Source of the DNA: Actinacidiphila guanduensis
Lineage (GTDB): Bacteria; Actinomycetota; Actinomycetes; Streptomycetales; Streptomycetaceae
NCBI RefSeq assembly: GCF_900103985.1
Contig: NZ_FNIE01000004.1
Coordinates: 496,001-560,000, forward strand
Reading direction: 5' to 3'
Length of the DNA stretch: 64,000 nt
Part shown: piece after piece, positions 47,685-56,256 of the stretch
Layout: each line of letters begins with the position of its first letter
Numbering within the stretch: position 1 is the stretch's first letter
The notes under the pieces: model-generated
Database searches by the model: none
What the model saw: only the letters and a program-made list of their open reading frames with translations
Told to the model about the DNA's origin: nothing
Made by a program: the position numbers and the translations under genes

Positions 47685-48635
47685 CTACGCCGCCACCTCG
47701 ATCACCTGCTTGCCCACCACGCCGCCCCGTTCGAACGCCTGGTGGGCAGCGGGGGCGTCCGCGAGGGGGTGGACGCCGTCGATGACGGGGCGCAGGGCGC
47801 CCGAGTCGACGTGAGCGGCCAGGTCGCGGAGCATCGCGGTGTCGGGATTGGCACTGAAGGTGCGGATGCGGCGGGAGCCGTGGACGCTCGACGCGGCGAT
47901 CGCGGCCAGGGCGGGACCGGAGAGCCCGACGGTGACCATGCGGCCGGTCCGGGTCAACCGTCCGCGGTAGCAGTGCAGTTCGGTACCGACGGTGTCGAGG
48001 ATGACGTCGAAGGGCCCGATCTGGTCGGAGGTGGTGGAACCGTAGTCGCGGACCTCGTCGGCGCCGAGGGCGGTGAGGATGTGGGCGTGGCGGTCGCGGG
48101 CCAGAGCGGTGACGTGGCCACCCATCGAATGGGCGAGCTGCACGGCGGCCGTACCGACACCGCCGGCCGCTCCCCGGACCAATACCCGCTCCCCTGCCGC
48201 GAGTTGCACGCTGTCGCGCAGCGCGATCAGCGCGGTGGTGCCTGCGACGACCAGGGATGCGGCCTCCACCGGCGAGAGGCCCGCGGGCATGGGCGCGAGG
48301 CGGTCCGCGGCCACCACGACGTACTCAGCCGCGCCGGCGGTGGTGTGCCGCTGCCGCGGGTGCACGGTGCCCCACACCCGGTCGCCGGCCCGGTAACCCG
48401 CCACGCCCGCACCGATGTCGGCGACGACACCGGCGAAGTCCAGCCCCACGCCGATCGGGAACCGGCGGCCCGAGACCATCTTGAGGCCGCCCGAACGGAC
48501 GATCACGTCGTGCCCGTTCACGCTGGACGCCTCGACCGCCACGAGCACCTCGCCGGCGGCGGGAGCCGGGCGGTCGACCTCGTTGATCCGCAGGACGTCG
48601 GCGGCGCCGTAGCTCATGAACTGGACAGCCTTCAT
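47685..48635 (-). CDS. NADPH-dependent quinone oxidoreductase-like protein (MDR family)
   Basis: A protein of 316 aa without the structural zinc loop, as in quinone oxidoreductases. It opens with MKAVQFMSYGAADVLRINEV, and the cofactor motif is VLVRGAAGGVGTAAVQLA near residue 145. GGAAGGA lies upstream of the ATG. It reduces quinones or enones with NADPH. It is divergent from an XRE-family regulator (48,765) across 129 bp, a recurrent arrangement in streptomycetes, and is probably controlled by it. Confidence 0.92.
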   Translation of the reverse strand: MKAVQFMSYGAADVLRINEVDRPAPAAGEVLVAVEASSVNGHDVIVRSGGLKMVSGRRFPIGVGLDFAGVVADIGAGVAGYRAGDRVWGTVHPRQRHTTAGAAEYVVVAADRLAPMPAGLSPVEAASLVVAGTTALIALRDSVQLAAGERVLVRGAAGGVGTAAVQLAHSMGGHVTALARDRHAHILTALGADEVRDYGSTTSDQIGPFDVILDTVGTELHCYRGRLTRTGRMVTVGLSGPALAAIAASSVHGSRRIRTFSANPDTAMLRDLAAHVDSGALRPVIDGVHPLADAPAAHQAFERGGVVGKQVIEVAA

Positions 48636-48764
48636 TGTCGTTTCCTTCCGTGGCGGCTGGGGTGACTCCGATGCTGCCCGCTACGAGGGGCGGCGGGGTC
48701 GTTGCGCTTTTCCTGGGTCCGGCAGACCCACCTTCGCGAGCCGGGGGCGCGGCATACTGGCGCC

Positions 48765-49868
48765 GTGACCGACGACTCCCGTTTCCCGACGGCTTCCGGC
48801 TCCTTGAACAACCCGAACACCTCGGTGGCCCGGAGCACTTCGGGTGCCGCGAGCGGTTCGGTGGCCCCGACCGCTGCCGCGGGCGGTTCGGCCGCTTCGA
48901 GCAGTTCGGCGGCCTTGAACACTTCGGCAACCGCGAGCGCTTCGGCTGCCGCGGCCGGTCCGACCGCCCCGCCTGGTTCGGCGGGCACGGAAAATCCGAC
49001 TGCCTCAACCGCTCTGGCCGCCTTGAGCGACGATCCACGCCGGGAGCTGGCGGAGTTCCTGCGTACCCGTCGAACTCGGGTGCTGCCGCGGGACGTCGGT
49101 CTCGAACCGGGACCGCGGCGGCGTGTCGCGGGGCTGCGGCGTGAGGAGTTGGCGCTGCTGGCCGGGGTGAGCTCGGACTATTACCAGCGGATGGAGCAGG
49201 GACGCGACGTGCGGCCCTCCGAGCAGGTCCTGGACGCTCTCGCGCGGGCGCTCAACTTCTCCGCGGAGGAGACCCGGCACCTGCACACGCTCGCGGCGGC
49301 CGCTCGTACGCCTGCCCGTGCTCCCCGCCACCACGAGCCGGAGGAGGTTCCTCCCACCACGCTGCGGCTGCTGCACACCATGACGACGCCGACGATGGTC
49401 GTCGGCCGCTTCCTGGACGTCCTGGCGTGGAACCCGCTGGCGGGTGTGCTGCTGGACGAGTTCGCCCGGCTCCCCCGGGCCGAACGCAACTTGCTCAAGC
49501 TGCTGTTGCACCCGGAGGCGGACCGGTCCTGTGCGGACCGGACGGCGACGGTCGCCGAGTTGACGGCGATGCTGCGCACGCAGGTCGCGGCGGACCCCAG
49601 CCACCCGCGCGGCATCGAACTCGTCGGCGAACTCGCCGTCCACAGCGACGAGTTCGCCACGCTGTGGGCACGCCACGACGTGTCGGAGACCACCCGCGGC
49701 CGCATGCGCCTCGACCATCCCCTGGTCGGCGAGTTGACCCTGGACTGGGACGCGTACCCCGTCCCGGGCGCGCCGGGCCCCGTCCTGATCACGTACACAG
49801 CAGAAGCGGGAACCCCGGACGAGGAACGCCTGCGCCTCCTGGCCAGCCTGCTCACCACGCGGGCATAA
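48765..49868 (+). CDS. XRE-family regulator with MmyB-like sensor domain
   Basis: A protein of 367 aa from GTG. The first 85 residues are Ser/Ala/Thr/Gly-rich and unusual. The recognised protein begins at LSDDPRRELAEFLRTRRTRV, with the helix-turn-helix RREELALLAGVSSDYYQRMEQGRDV and then the MmyB-like ligand-binding domain (VVGRFLDVLAWNPLAGVLLDEF; HPLVGELTLDWDAYPV). No good internal start exists after the low-complexity part, so either the extension is translated or an early start was missed. Likely regulates the divergent quinone oxidoreductase. Confidence 0.88.
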   Translation: MTDDSRFPTASGSLNNPNTSVARSTSGAASGSVAPTAAAGGSAASSSSAALNTSATASASAAAAGPTAPPGSAGTENPTASTALAALSDDPRRELAEFLRTRRTRVLPRDVGLEPGPRRRVAGLRREELALLAGVSSDYYQRMEQGRDVRPSEQVLDALARALNFSAEETRHLHTLAAAARTPARAPRHHEPEEVPPTTLRLLHTMTTPTMVVGRFLDVLAWNPLAGVLLDEFARLPRAERNLLKLLLHPEADRSCADRTATVAELTAMLRTQVAADPSHPRGIELVGELAVHSDEFATLWARHDVSETTRGRMRLDHPLVGELTLDWDAYPVPGAPGPVLITYTAEAGTPDEERLRLLASLLTTRA

Positions 49869-49904
49869 GGGCCGCGCACCGAATCGGCTCTCACGGCGCG
49901 CGGG

Positions 49905-50447
49905 TTGGTCGGCTCGCCGGCCCGACTGGCTGGTGAACCCGTCCGGCATGGCGTAAGAGCATCAGCGCCGATCGCAAGTACCGCTCTCCGAAGGCCGGTT
50001 CTGCCGATCGCCCGCGACTGGGCCGGGAAGCTGGGCCGGCCGGCGCCGTGGCCGGACAGCCTCGCGGAGTGGACGGCGATGTGCCACGAAGCGGGGCAGG
50101 ACAGGTCCGCGCAGATCCTGCTGCGCTACGGGCCCGGCGACTGGAACGCCCTGCACCGCGACGTGTTCGGCGAGATGTTCTTCCCGCTCCAGGTCGTCAT
50201 CGGCCTCGACGTGCCCGGAGCGGACTTCACCGGCGGCGAGTTCATCATGACGGAGCAGCGGCCCCGGGCACAGTCCAGGGCCTCGGCCACGACGCTCCCC
50301 CAGGGCCACGCCCTGGTCTTCACCACGCGCGACCGGCCTGTCGCCACCAAGAGGGGCTGGTCCAATGGCCCGATGCGCCACGGCGTGAGCACCGTTCGCG
50401 GAGGGCGCCGCCACACACTGGGGCTCGTCTTCCACGACGCGACGTGA
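49905..50447 (+). pseudogene. N-terminally truncated 2OG-Fe(II) oxygenase
   Basis: From about 49,989 the frame matches the C-terminal 60% of a common actinobacterial 2OG-Fe(II) oxygenase. It retains RDWAGKLGRPAPWPDSLAEW, the iron ligands in NALHRDVFG (HxD) and MRHGVS, and the 2-oxoglutarate-binding end RHTLGLVFHDA. The expected 90-100 N-terminal residues are missing. The upstream 80 bp (LAGEPVRHGVRASAPIASTA) resembles no oxygenase and has no good RBS. Most likely a deletion remnant; a shortened active form cannot be excluded because all three iron ligands survive. Confidence 0.75.
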
Positions 50448-50580
50448 CGTGACGCCTGCGGGCCGGCCGAGAACTACCGCCTGCGGCCGAGGCGACGTCC
50501 CCCGCACCAACGCCCCTCGGTCAGGGCTCAAGTGCCGTCGCTCGAGAGCAGGTTGGAACGCTACCCCCGAGCACCGCCGC

Positions 50581-51978
50581 TCAGCAACCGCCGCCCGCCG
50601 TCGACGGCACGCCGAAGCCGATCTGCAGGGTCGCGGGCGCCGCGCAGCAACCGCCACCCGCGCCCTCCTCGCCGTAGAGCCCGGCCCCACCGCAGACGCC
50701 CGTCTCCGGCAGGGTCAACTCGACTCGCTCCGCCGCCTCTTGGTCGCCCGCGATCGACGCCGCGATCGAGCGGACCTGCTCGTATCCGGTGAGGGCGAGG
50801 AAGGTCGGGGCGCGGCCGTAGCTCTTCATCCCGGCGAGGTGGAAGCCCTGTTCGGGGTGGGAGAGTTCGCGGACTCCGTGCGGGGAAACGGTGCCGCACG
50901 AGTGCTGGTTGGGGTCGATCAGCGGGGCGAGGGCCAGGGGTGCCTGCAGACGCTCGTCGAGGGCAAGCCGTAGTTCGGCGAGGAAGGACAGGTCAGGGCG
51001 GAGGCCGGTGAGGACCACGACCTCGTCGACGGGGTCCAGCCGGCGGCCGTCCTCCGCGACCAGCACGAGGCGGTCGCCCTCGCGCTCGACCGCGACCGTG
51101 CGGAAGGCGGTTGCGGCCTCGACATGGCCACTGTCCACGGCCGCCTTCGCCCGCAGCCCGAGGGCTCCGCGCGCGGGCAGCTCGTCCGCCTCGCCGCCGC
51201 CGAAGGTGCTCCCGCCGATCCCGCGGCGCAGGACCCACACGGTGTGCGTGCCGCGCTCCTGCCCGGCCAGTTCCGCGAAGGAGGACAGCGCGGTGAAGGC
51301 GGACGCGCCCGAGCCCACCACGGCGATCCGCTTCCCGGCGTAACGGGCCCTGGTCGCCGGGTCGTCGAGGTCCGGCACGCGGTACGAGACGCGGTCGGCC
51401 GCCGCGCGTTCACCGAGGGCAGGCAGGCCGTCGGCGCCGAGCGGGGCCGGTAGCGACCAGGTGCCCGAGGCGTCGATCACCGCGCGGGCCAGGAGCCGTT
51501 GCTCCGCGCCGCCGGCCGACTCGACGTGGACGGTGAAGGGTTGCCGCTCCCGGTCGGCGTCCACCACGCGGTCCCGTCCGCTGCGCGAGACGCCCGTGAC
51601 GCGCGAGCCGTAGCGCACCCGGGCGCCGAGCGCGTCCGCGAGGGGCTGGAGGTAGGCGCGGACCCAGTCGGCGCCGGTGGGGTACGCCGAACCGTCGGGC
51701 CGGACCCATCCCGTGGGGGCGAGCAGCTTCTCGGCCGCGGGGTCGGTCAGCTCGGACCAGGGCGAGAAGAGGCGTACGTGACCCCACTCGCGCACGGCCG
51801 CCCCGGCGGCGGCACCGGCCTCCAGCACCACCACGTCCTCACCGCGCTCCACCAGGTGGGCGGCCGCTGCAAGACCGACAGGTCCCGCCCCGATCACGAC
51901 GGTGGGCGGCTCGGCGAGCAGTTCGCTCGACGGCTGGGTCGACGGCTCGGTTCGCAGCTCGGCGGCATCCGCGTCCAT
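50581..51978 (-). CDS. ArsO-like flavin-dependent monooxygenase of the arsenic cluster
   Basis: A protein of 465 aa from ATG 51,978 (GTG 51,981 adjacent) with GAGGGG upstream. Two Rossmann motifs are present: FAD-binding TVVIGAGPVGLAAAAHLVERG and NADP-binding RIAVVGSGASAFTAL. It resembles the flavoprotein monooxygenases found in actinobacterial ars operons. The last 40 residues are Cys/Gly-rich (VCGGAG, GGGCCAAP, final GGGC), giving a possible metalloid-binding tail. It is divergent from an ArsR gene. The reaction on arsenic compounds is not established from sequence. Confidence 0.82.
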   Translation of the reverse strand: MDADAAELRTEPSTQPSSELLAEPPTVVIGAGPVGLAAAAHLVERGEDVVVLEAGAAAGAAVREWGHVRLFSPWSELTDPAAEKLLAPTGWVRPDGSAYPTGADWVRAYLQPLADALGARVRYGSRVTGVSRSGRDRVVDADRERQPFTVHVESAGGAEQRLLARAVIDASGTWSLPAPLGADGLPALGERAAADRVSYRVPDLDDPATRARYAGKRIAVVGSGASAFTALSSFAELAGQERGTHTVWVLRRGIGGSTFGGGEADELPARGALGLRAKAAVDSGHVEAATAFRTVAVEREGDRLVLVAEDGRRLDPVDEVVVLTGLRPDLSFLAELRLALDERLQAPLALAPLIDPNQHSCGTVSPHGVRELSHPEQGFHLAGMKSYGRAPTFLALTGYEQVRSIAASIAGDQEAAERVELTLPETGVCGGAGLYGEEGAGGGCCAAPATLQIGFGVPSTAGGGC

Positions 51979-51995
51979 CACGGTTTCCCCTCGGG

Positions 51996-52021
51996 TCGAT
52001 GCTTGATTCGACGTTCATCGA
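51996..52021. promoter_or_regulatory. candidate ArsR operator
   Basis: TCGATG and CATCGA, 6-bp inverted arms separated by 14 bp, placed 18-43 bp upstream of the monooxygenase start and in the shared divergent region with arsR. TCGAT-type arms are usual for ArsR operators. Confidence 0.5.
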
Positions 52022-52164
52022 TGTGCCCTCAGGCCAGCATGGCACCAAGGACAAGGAAGGGCAACTTCGAGAATCATCTATACAAGCTGATCAGCGATCC
52101 GGTAGGCGATCACCCGGCCAGAGGGCTTTTGGCGTTCCTCGCGGCCCGGTGCCAACATAGACGC

Positions 52165-52515
52165 ATGTCGAAGCTGCGGGAGCCGGCCCGGTCACCGGTC
52201 GAGGCATGCTGCACGCCCCTGGTCGGCCAGGAGCTCTCCGTCGAGCAGTCGGAGCTGATGGCGGCGATGTTCAAGGCGCTCGGCGACCCGGTGCGGCTGC
52301 GGCTCTTCTCGAAGATCGCCTCGCATCCGGACGGCGAGGCGTGCGTCTGCGACATCTCCGACGTCGGCGTCTCCCAGCCCACCGTCAGTCACCACCTCAA
52401 GCGCCTCCGCGAGGCCGGCCTTCTCACCTCCGAGCGCCGCGGCACGTGGGTCTACTACCGCGTGACCCCTTCGGCGCTGGGGGCGATGTCCGGGATGCTG
52501 AGCGCCGACGCGTAA
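52165..52515 (+). CDS. arsR: ArsR-family arsenic-responsive repressor
   Basis: A protein of 116 aa. Winged helix-turn-helix with PTVSHHLKRLREAGLL and RRGTWVYYRV. Four Cys are placed like the sensor of Corynebacterium glutamicum ArsR, which uses an N-terminal Cys pair and one helix Cys: here Cys15-Cys16, and Cys60/Cys62 in ACVCDIS. It should release DNA on binding As(III) or Sb(III). It is divergent from the flavoprotein gene and 163 bp before the convergent arsC. Confidence 0.93.
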   Translation: MSKLREPARSPVEACCTPLVGQELSVEQSELMAAMFKALGDPVRLRLFSKIASHPDGEACVCDISDVGVSQPTVSHHLKRLREAGLLTSERRGTWVYYRVTPSALGAMSGMLSADA

Positions 52516-52678
52516 AGCGCGGGCCCAAGACAGCAAGCCGCAAACCGTACGGCCCAAGTCGCAGCGTCGGGGCGCTGCTTCGACCCCGCGGCCACGGCGG
52601 CAGTCACCCCCGTACCGCCCGTCCCCCGCACCGCCCTGTCCCCCGACCCGCGGCAACCGGTCACCGTTCCCGCGTGCC

Positions 52679-53086
52679 TCACGACGCCGGTGCGATCTCC
52701 GCGACGAGCCCCTCGACCAGGGTCTTGATCTCGTCCCGGATCGGCCGCACCGCCTCGACGCCCTGGCCTGCCGGGTCGTCCAACTGCCAGTCCAGGTAGC
52801 GCTTTCCGGGGAAGACGGGGCACGTGTCGCCGCAGCCCATCGTGACGCATACGTCCGACTCGCGGACCGCGTCCGCCGTCAGGATCTTCGGGGTCTCGGC
52901 GGAGATGTCGATGCCCACCTCGCGCATCGCCTCGACCACCGCGGGGTTGACCTCGTCCGCCGGGGTGGAGCCCGCGGAACGGACCTCGACCCGGTCGCCG
53001 GCCAGGCGGGTCAGCCAGGCGGCGGCCATCTGGGACCGGCCGGCGTTGTGAACGCAGACGAACAGCACGGACGGCTTGTCGGGCAT
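52679..53086 (-). CDS. arsC: arsenate reductase (LMW-phosphatase type)
   Basis: A protein of 135 aa. The P-loop is Cys11-VHNAG-Arg17 (CX5R), with Cys80, Cys85 and Cys89 in CVTMGCGDTCP and acidic residues in LDWQLDDP. It reduces As(V) to As(III) using either a Cys relay with thioredoxin or mycothiol/mycoredoxin, the latter common in actinobacteria. It is divergent from the second ArsR-type gene. No ACR3 or ArsB pump follows within the window. Confidence 0.94.
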   Translation of the reverse strand: MPDKPSVLFVCVHNAGRSQMAAAWLTRLAGDRVEVRSAGSTPADEVNPAVVEAMREVGIDISAETPKILTADAVRESDVCVTMGCGDTCPVFPGKRYLDWQLDDPAGQGVEAVRPIRDEIKTLVEGLVAEIAPAS

Positions 53087-53164
53087 GGGCGGGTCTCTTC
53101 CGTTCGGATGGTGCGGCGGCTTCCGGACGGCGCAGCAGGCCCGTGAGCTTCGGGAACCGATGCC

Positions 53165-53180
53165 ATCAGCCGCCACTGAT
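53165..53180. promoter_or_regulatory. candidate operator of the second ArsR-type regulator
   Basis: ATCAG-N6-CTGAT, perfect 5-bp arms, between arsC and the divergent arsR-type gene, 16 bp before the latter's start. Confidence 0.55.
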
Positions 53181-53196
53181 GTGACGGTATCAGCCC

Positions 53197-53511
53197 ATGA
53201 TGACGTCAGCCGACCCTGACCTGATGCGCGTCCTCGCGGACCCGCTCAGGATGCGGATCGTGACCCTGCTCGCCCAGGAGACCCTGTGCACCACGCACCT
53301 GGTCGAGGAGACCGGCGCCCGGCAGACCAACCTCTCCAACCACCTCCGCGTGCTGCGGGAGGCGGGAGTCGTCGACACCGAACCCTGCGGCCGCTTCACG
53401 TACTACCGGCTGCGCCCCGAGGTCATCGGCAACCTGGCCGGCCGGTTCGCCGAACTCGCCGCCACCGCGCGCGCAACGGCCGCCGTCGACCGCAAGAGGT
53501 CCTGCCCCTGA
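53197..53511 (+). CDS. second ArsR/SmtB-family regulator
   Basis: A protein of 104 aa. Helix-turn-helix RQTNLSNHLRVLREAGVV and wing CGRFTYYRL. Metal-ligand candidates are Cys31 in LCTTHLVEETG, His34, and a C-terminal Cys (KRSCP). The pattern differs from the Cys pair of the first ArsR, so the two may sense different metalloids. It is divergent from arsC across 110 bp, with an inverted repeat between them. The start could be either of two adjacent ATG codons. Confidence 0.9.
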   Translation: MMTSADPDLMRVLADPLRMRIVTLLAQETLCTTHLVEETGARQTNLSNHLRVLREAGVVDTEPCGRFTYYRLRPEVIGNLAGRFAELAATARATAAVDRKRSCP

Positions 53512-53609
53512 CCCCCGCCGCACCGCGCGCGACCGACCGGAACGAGGACGCCGGGCGCCTCCCTCGCCGGACGCCGCGACCCGCGAATCCGCAGGCGGCG
53601 TCGCTCTGC

Positions 53610-54446
53610 TCACGCGGTCCGGCGCGCCCGGCGGTAGGCGCCCGGAGGAACGCCGACGATCCGGCGGAAGTGCCGGGTCAGGTGTGCCTGGTCGACGAAT
53701 CCGACGGCCACGGCCACGGCCGCGGGCGGCTCACCGGCGTCGAGCAGGCCGCGGGCGGTCCGCACCCGGTGCTGTGTAAGCCAGGCGTGCGGTGGCAGCC
53801 CGTAGGCGGCGCGGAAGGCCCGCAGCAGCGGGAACGGCCTGGTGCCGACCGCCGCGGCCAGCTCTTCCAGTGCCGGCGGCTGCGTGAGCCGCGCCGCGAG
53901 GAGGTCCCGGGCCGCACGCGCGGCCTCCCGCCCCGCCTGCGGCGCGGTCCTTGTGAATCTTTGCGAGGAGTGCAGGCGCACCGCCCGGGCGAGCGCGAGG
54001 CGGAGGAAGGTCCCGGCGGCCAGCGCCTGGTCGCGCTCGGCGGACCGGTGGGTCCGCACGATGAGCCCGACCAGTTCGGGGTCCGCCACGACGGCCGCGG
54101 CGAACCCCGGTGTGCCCGGCGCCGCCCCGATTTCCGCGGCGACGGCCGCGACCTGGTCCGCCCCCGGGTACAGCACGCGGTAGCTCCACCCGCCGGCCAC
54201 CCCGGCGTGACCGGTGTGCACACGGTCCGGTTCCACCAGCGCGACGCTGCCGGCCGGGGCGACCTCCAGCCCGCCCCGGTAGTGGAACGCCTCCACCCCG
54301 CCGGTGATGGCCGCCAGCACGTAGCCGTCGTGGGTGTGCTTCCCGAAGGTGTGGCCGATGTAGCGCGCCCGCAGCAGGTCCACGCCGGGCAGTGCGGCGG
54401 GCTGCCAGAAGTGCGCGGTCTCGGTCTGCGGCCGCGTCGGGCTCAT
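53610..54446 (-). CDS. AraC-family regulator with cupin sensor domain
   Basis: A protein of 278 aa. The N-terminal cupin domain has HTFGKHTHDGYVLAAITGGVEAFHYRGG. Residues 175-275 form the AraC double helix-turn-helix (ALEELAAAVGTRPFPLLRAFRAAYG and AAVAVAVGFVDQAHLTRHFRR). Its ATG overlaps the stop of the TetR gene (ATGA), so two regulators are made from one message. Possible targets are the oxidoreductase at 55,191 or genes elsewhere. Confidence 0.93.
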   Translation of the reverse strand: MSPTRPQTETAHFWQPAALPGVDLLRARYIGHTFGKHTHDGYVLAAITGGVEAFHYRGGLEVAPAGSVALVEPDRVHTGHAGVAGGWSYRVLYPGADQVAAVAAEIGAAPGTPGFAAAVVADPELVGLIVRTHRSAERDQALAAGTFLRLALARAVRLHSSQRFTRTAPQAGREAARAARDLLAARLTQPPALEELAAAVGTRPFPLLRAFRAAYGLPPHAWLTQHRVRTARGLLDAGEPPAAVAVAVGFVDQAHLTRHFRRIVGVPPGAYRRARRTA

Positions 54447-55069
54447 GATCCGGCCAGGTGGAGGCGGGGGGCCGGGGGCATCGGGGCGCTCGGGGCCGGG
54501 GCCGCGCGGAACGCCTCGATCGCGTAGGCGGCGAAGCGGCGGGAGGCGGTGAGCCGCGCGGCGGGCGGCGCGTCCTGGACGCCGCGGTGGGCCATCAGCA
54601 TCAGGACCAGGTCGTCCACGACGAAGCCGGGGCGCAGCCGGCCGGTCCCCTGGGCGCGGCGGGCCAGTTCGGCGACGGCGCGCAGGGTCCGCTGCCGGTC
54701 GGCCGCGAAGTCCATGGCCCCGGGGTGGGCCGCCATGAAGGCGTCGGCGAACCCGCGGCTGTGCGCGTGCAGTTCGCAGATCCGCTCGATCAGGCCGCAG
54801 AAGCCCTGCCAGGCGTCGGGCTCGGCGAGGGCGTCGCGGACGGCGGCGTGGCAGGCCCGCCGCTGCTCGGCGAAGGTCTCCGCGATCAGGTCCGGCTTGG
54901 TCGGGAAGTGCCGGTAGAGGGTGGCGGGGCCGACTCCCGCGTGGCGGGCGACCTCGCGCATGGGCGCGGCCAGGCCCTCCTCGCCGAACACCGTGCGGGC
55001 GGCGGCCAGGATGCGGGCCCGGTTGTCGCGGGCGTCGGCGCGCGCGGTCCGAGGCAAACGGTCGGTCAT
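54443..55069 (-). CDS. TetR-family regulator
   Basis: A protein of 208 aa. The DNA-binding domain is at residues 18-65 (RILAAARTVFGEEGLAAPMREVARHAGVGPATLYRHFPTKPDLI). The C-terminal helical ligand domain resembles the SbtR-like subgroup. GAGAGGCG precedes the ATG. It is coupled to the AraC gene and divergent from a quinone oxidoreductase gene across 121 bp, which is probably its target. Confidence 0.93.
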   Translation of the reverse strand: MTDRLPRTARADARDNRARILAAARTVFGEEGLAAPMREVARHAGVGPATLYRHFPTKPDLIAETFAEQRRACHAAVRDALAEPDAWQGFCGLIERICELHAHSRGFADAFMAAHPGAMDFAADRQRTLRAVAELARRAQGTGRLRPGFVVDDLVLMLMAHRGVQDAPPAARLTASRRFAAYAIEAFRAAPAPSAPMPPAPRLHLAGS

Positions 55070-55190
55070 CGCCTCTCACTTTAGCCAACCGGACGGGGGC
55101 GTCCGCTACGTTCCGGGGGCGGTGGCGCCACCCGGTGGGCGCCACCGAGGCACTGGGGCGGCCGCGGCCGCGCCCGAGGGAGGAGCCCAG

Positions 55191-56153
55191 GTGAAAGCCG
55201 TTGTGATCAGGTCGTTCGGGAGCCCGGACGGTCTTGAGGTCGTGGACGCCGCCGCGCCCGCGCCCGGGCCGGGGCAGGTGCTGATCGCCGTGGAGGCGAT
55301 CGGGGTGGGCGGCGTGGACGCCGTGATCCGCCGGGGGACGCTGGCCGGCTACGGCTTCCGGGAGGGGCATCTGCTGGGCAGCGAGGTCGCCGGGAGCGTC
55401 ACCGCGGTGGGAGACGGTGTGGACCCCATGTGGCTGGGGCGGCGGGTGTGGGCGTTCACCGGGCTGTCCGGCGGGTACGCCGAGCAGGCCGTCGCCTCGG
55501 TCGGGGAAATCCTGGCACTGCCGGAGGGACTGAGCGGCGCCGCCGCGGTGACGCTGGGCGGCTCCGGAGTGGCCGCCCACTTCGCCCTGCACCGCGCACG
55601 GGCGGCACCGGGCGAGGCGGTGCTCGTGCGGGGCGCGGCGGGCAGCCTCGGCATCGCCGCGGTCCAACTCGCCGCCAGGGCGGGGGCGGGCGCGGTGGCG
55701 GTCACCACCTCCTCGGCGGAACGCGGGGCCCGCCTGCGGGAGTTGGGCGCGACCCACGTCCTGGACCGCTCAGGATCGGGCGGCCCGGACGCGCCTTCGG
55801 GCTACGACGTGGTGTTCGACGTCGTAGGCGGCCCGCAACTCCTCGACTACCTGGACCGGTTGAACCCGAGCGGGCGGTACGTTGCCGTGGGCGTCGTCGG
55901 CGGGCAGCCGCCTGCGGACTTCGGGATGCGGCTGATGACCGCCTTCCGCAAGTCGCTGTCGTTCGCCACCTTCAGTTCCGACGCGGTGCCCCTCGCCGAC
56001 CGGCAGGCCGTACGCGCCGCGCAGTTCGCCGAGGCCGCCCGCGGCGACCTGCGGACCGTCGTGCACGAGGTGCTGCCGCTGACGCAGGCCGCGCGGGCGC
56101 ACCGGGCCATGGACGCGGGCGAGGTGTTCGGCAGGATCGTCCTGACACCGTGA
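55191..56153 (+). CDS. zinc-independent quinone oxidoreductase-like protein (MDR family)
   Basis: A protein of 320 aa from GTG with GGGAGGAG upstream. MKAVVIRSFGSPDGLEVVD opening, cofactor loop VLVRGAAGSLGIAAVQLA and FDVVGGPQLLDYL. No catalytic-zinc Cys/His set is seen. NADPH-dependent reduction of quinones or alpha,beta-unsaturated carbonyls is the family role. Regulated probably by the divergent TetR. One of three MDR-type genes in this window (with 47,685 and 63,190), each paired with a divergent regulator. Confidence 0.92.
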   Translation: MKAVVIRSFGSPDGLEVVDAAAPAPGPGQVLIAVEAIGVGGVDAVIRRGTLAGYGFREGHLLGSEVAGSVTAVGDGVDPMWLGRRVWAFTGLSGGYAEQAVASVGEILALPEGLSGAAAVTLGGSGVAAHFALHRARAAPGEAVLVRGAAGSLGIAAVQLAARAGAGAVAVTTSSAERGARLRELGATHVLDRSGSGGPDAPSGYDVVFDVVGGPQLLDYLDRLNPSGRYVAVGVVGGQPPADFGMRLMTAFRKSLSFATFSSDAVPLADRQAVRAAQFAEAARGDLRTVVHEVLPLTQAARAHRAMDAGEVFGRIVLTP

Positions 56154-56172
56154 GCCCAGGTAACGCGTCCGG

Positions 56173-56256
56173 GTCCACCTCCACATCCCCCCTCCCCCTC
56201 CCCCTCCCCCTCCCCCTCCACCTCCACCTCCGGGTCCGGGTCCGGGTCCGGGTCCG
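56173..56256. repeat. hexanucleotide microsatellite tract
   Basis: A period-6 tract of CTCCCC units, then CTCCAC, then GTCCGG, with little interruption, in the 286-bp gap after the oxidoreductase stop. The minus strand is composed of G-runs of three to six and could fold as G-quadruplex. It would read as Pro-Leu or Asp-Pro/Glu-Gly dipeptides but belongs to no gene. Confidence 0.9.

Noticed and set aside
47132..47785. Rightward 217-codon frame in the repeat region
   Set aside because: Low-complexity Arg/Gly/Pro sequence, no RBS, no family, overlaps the end of the oxidoreductase gene.
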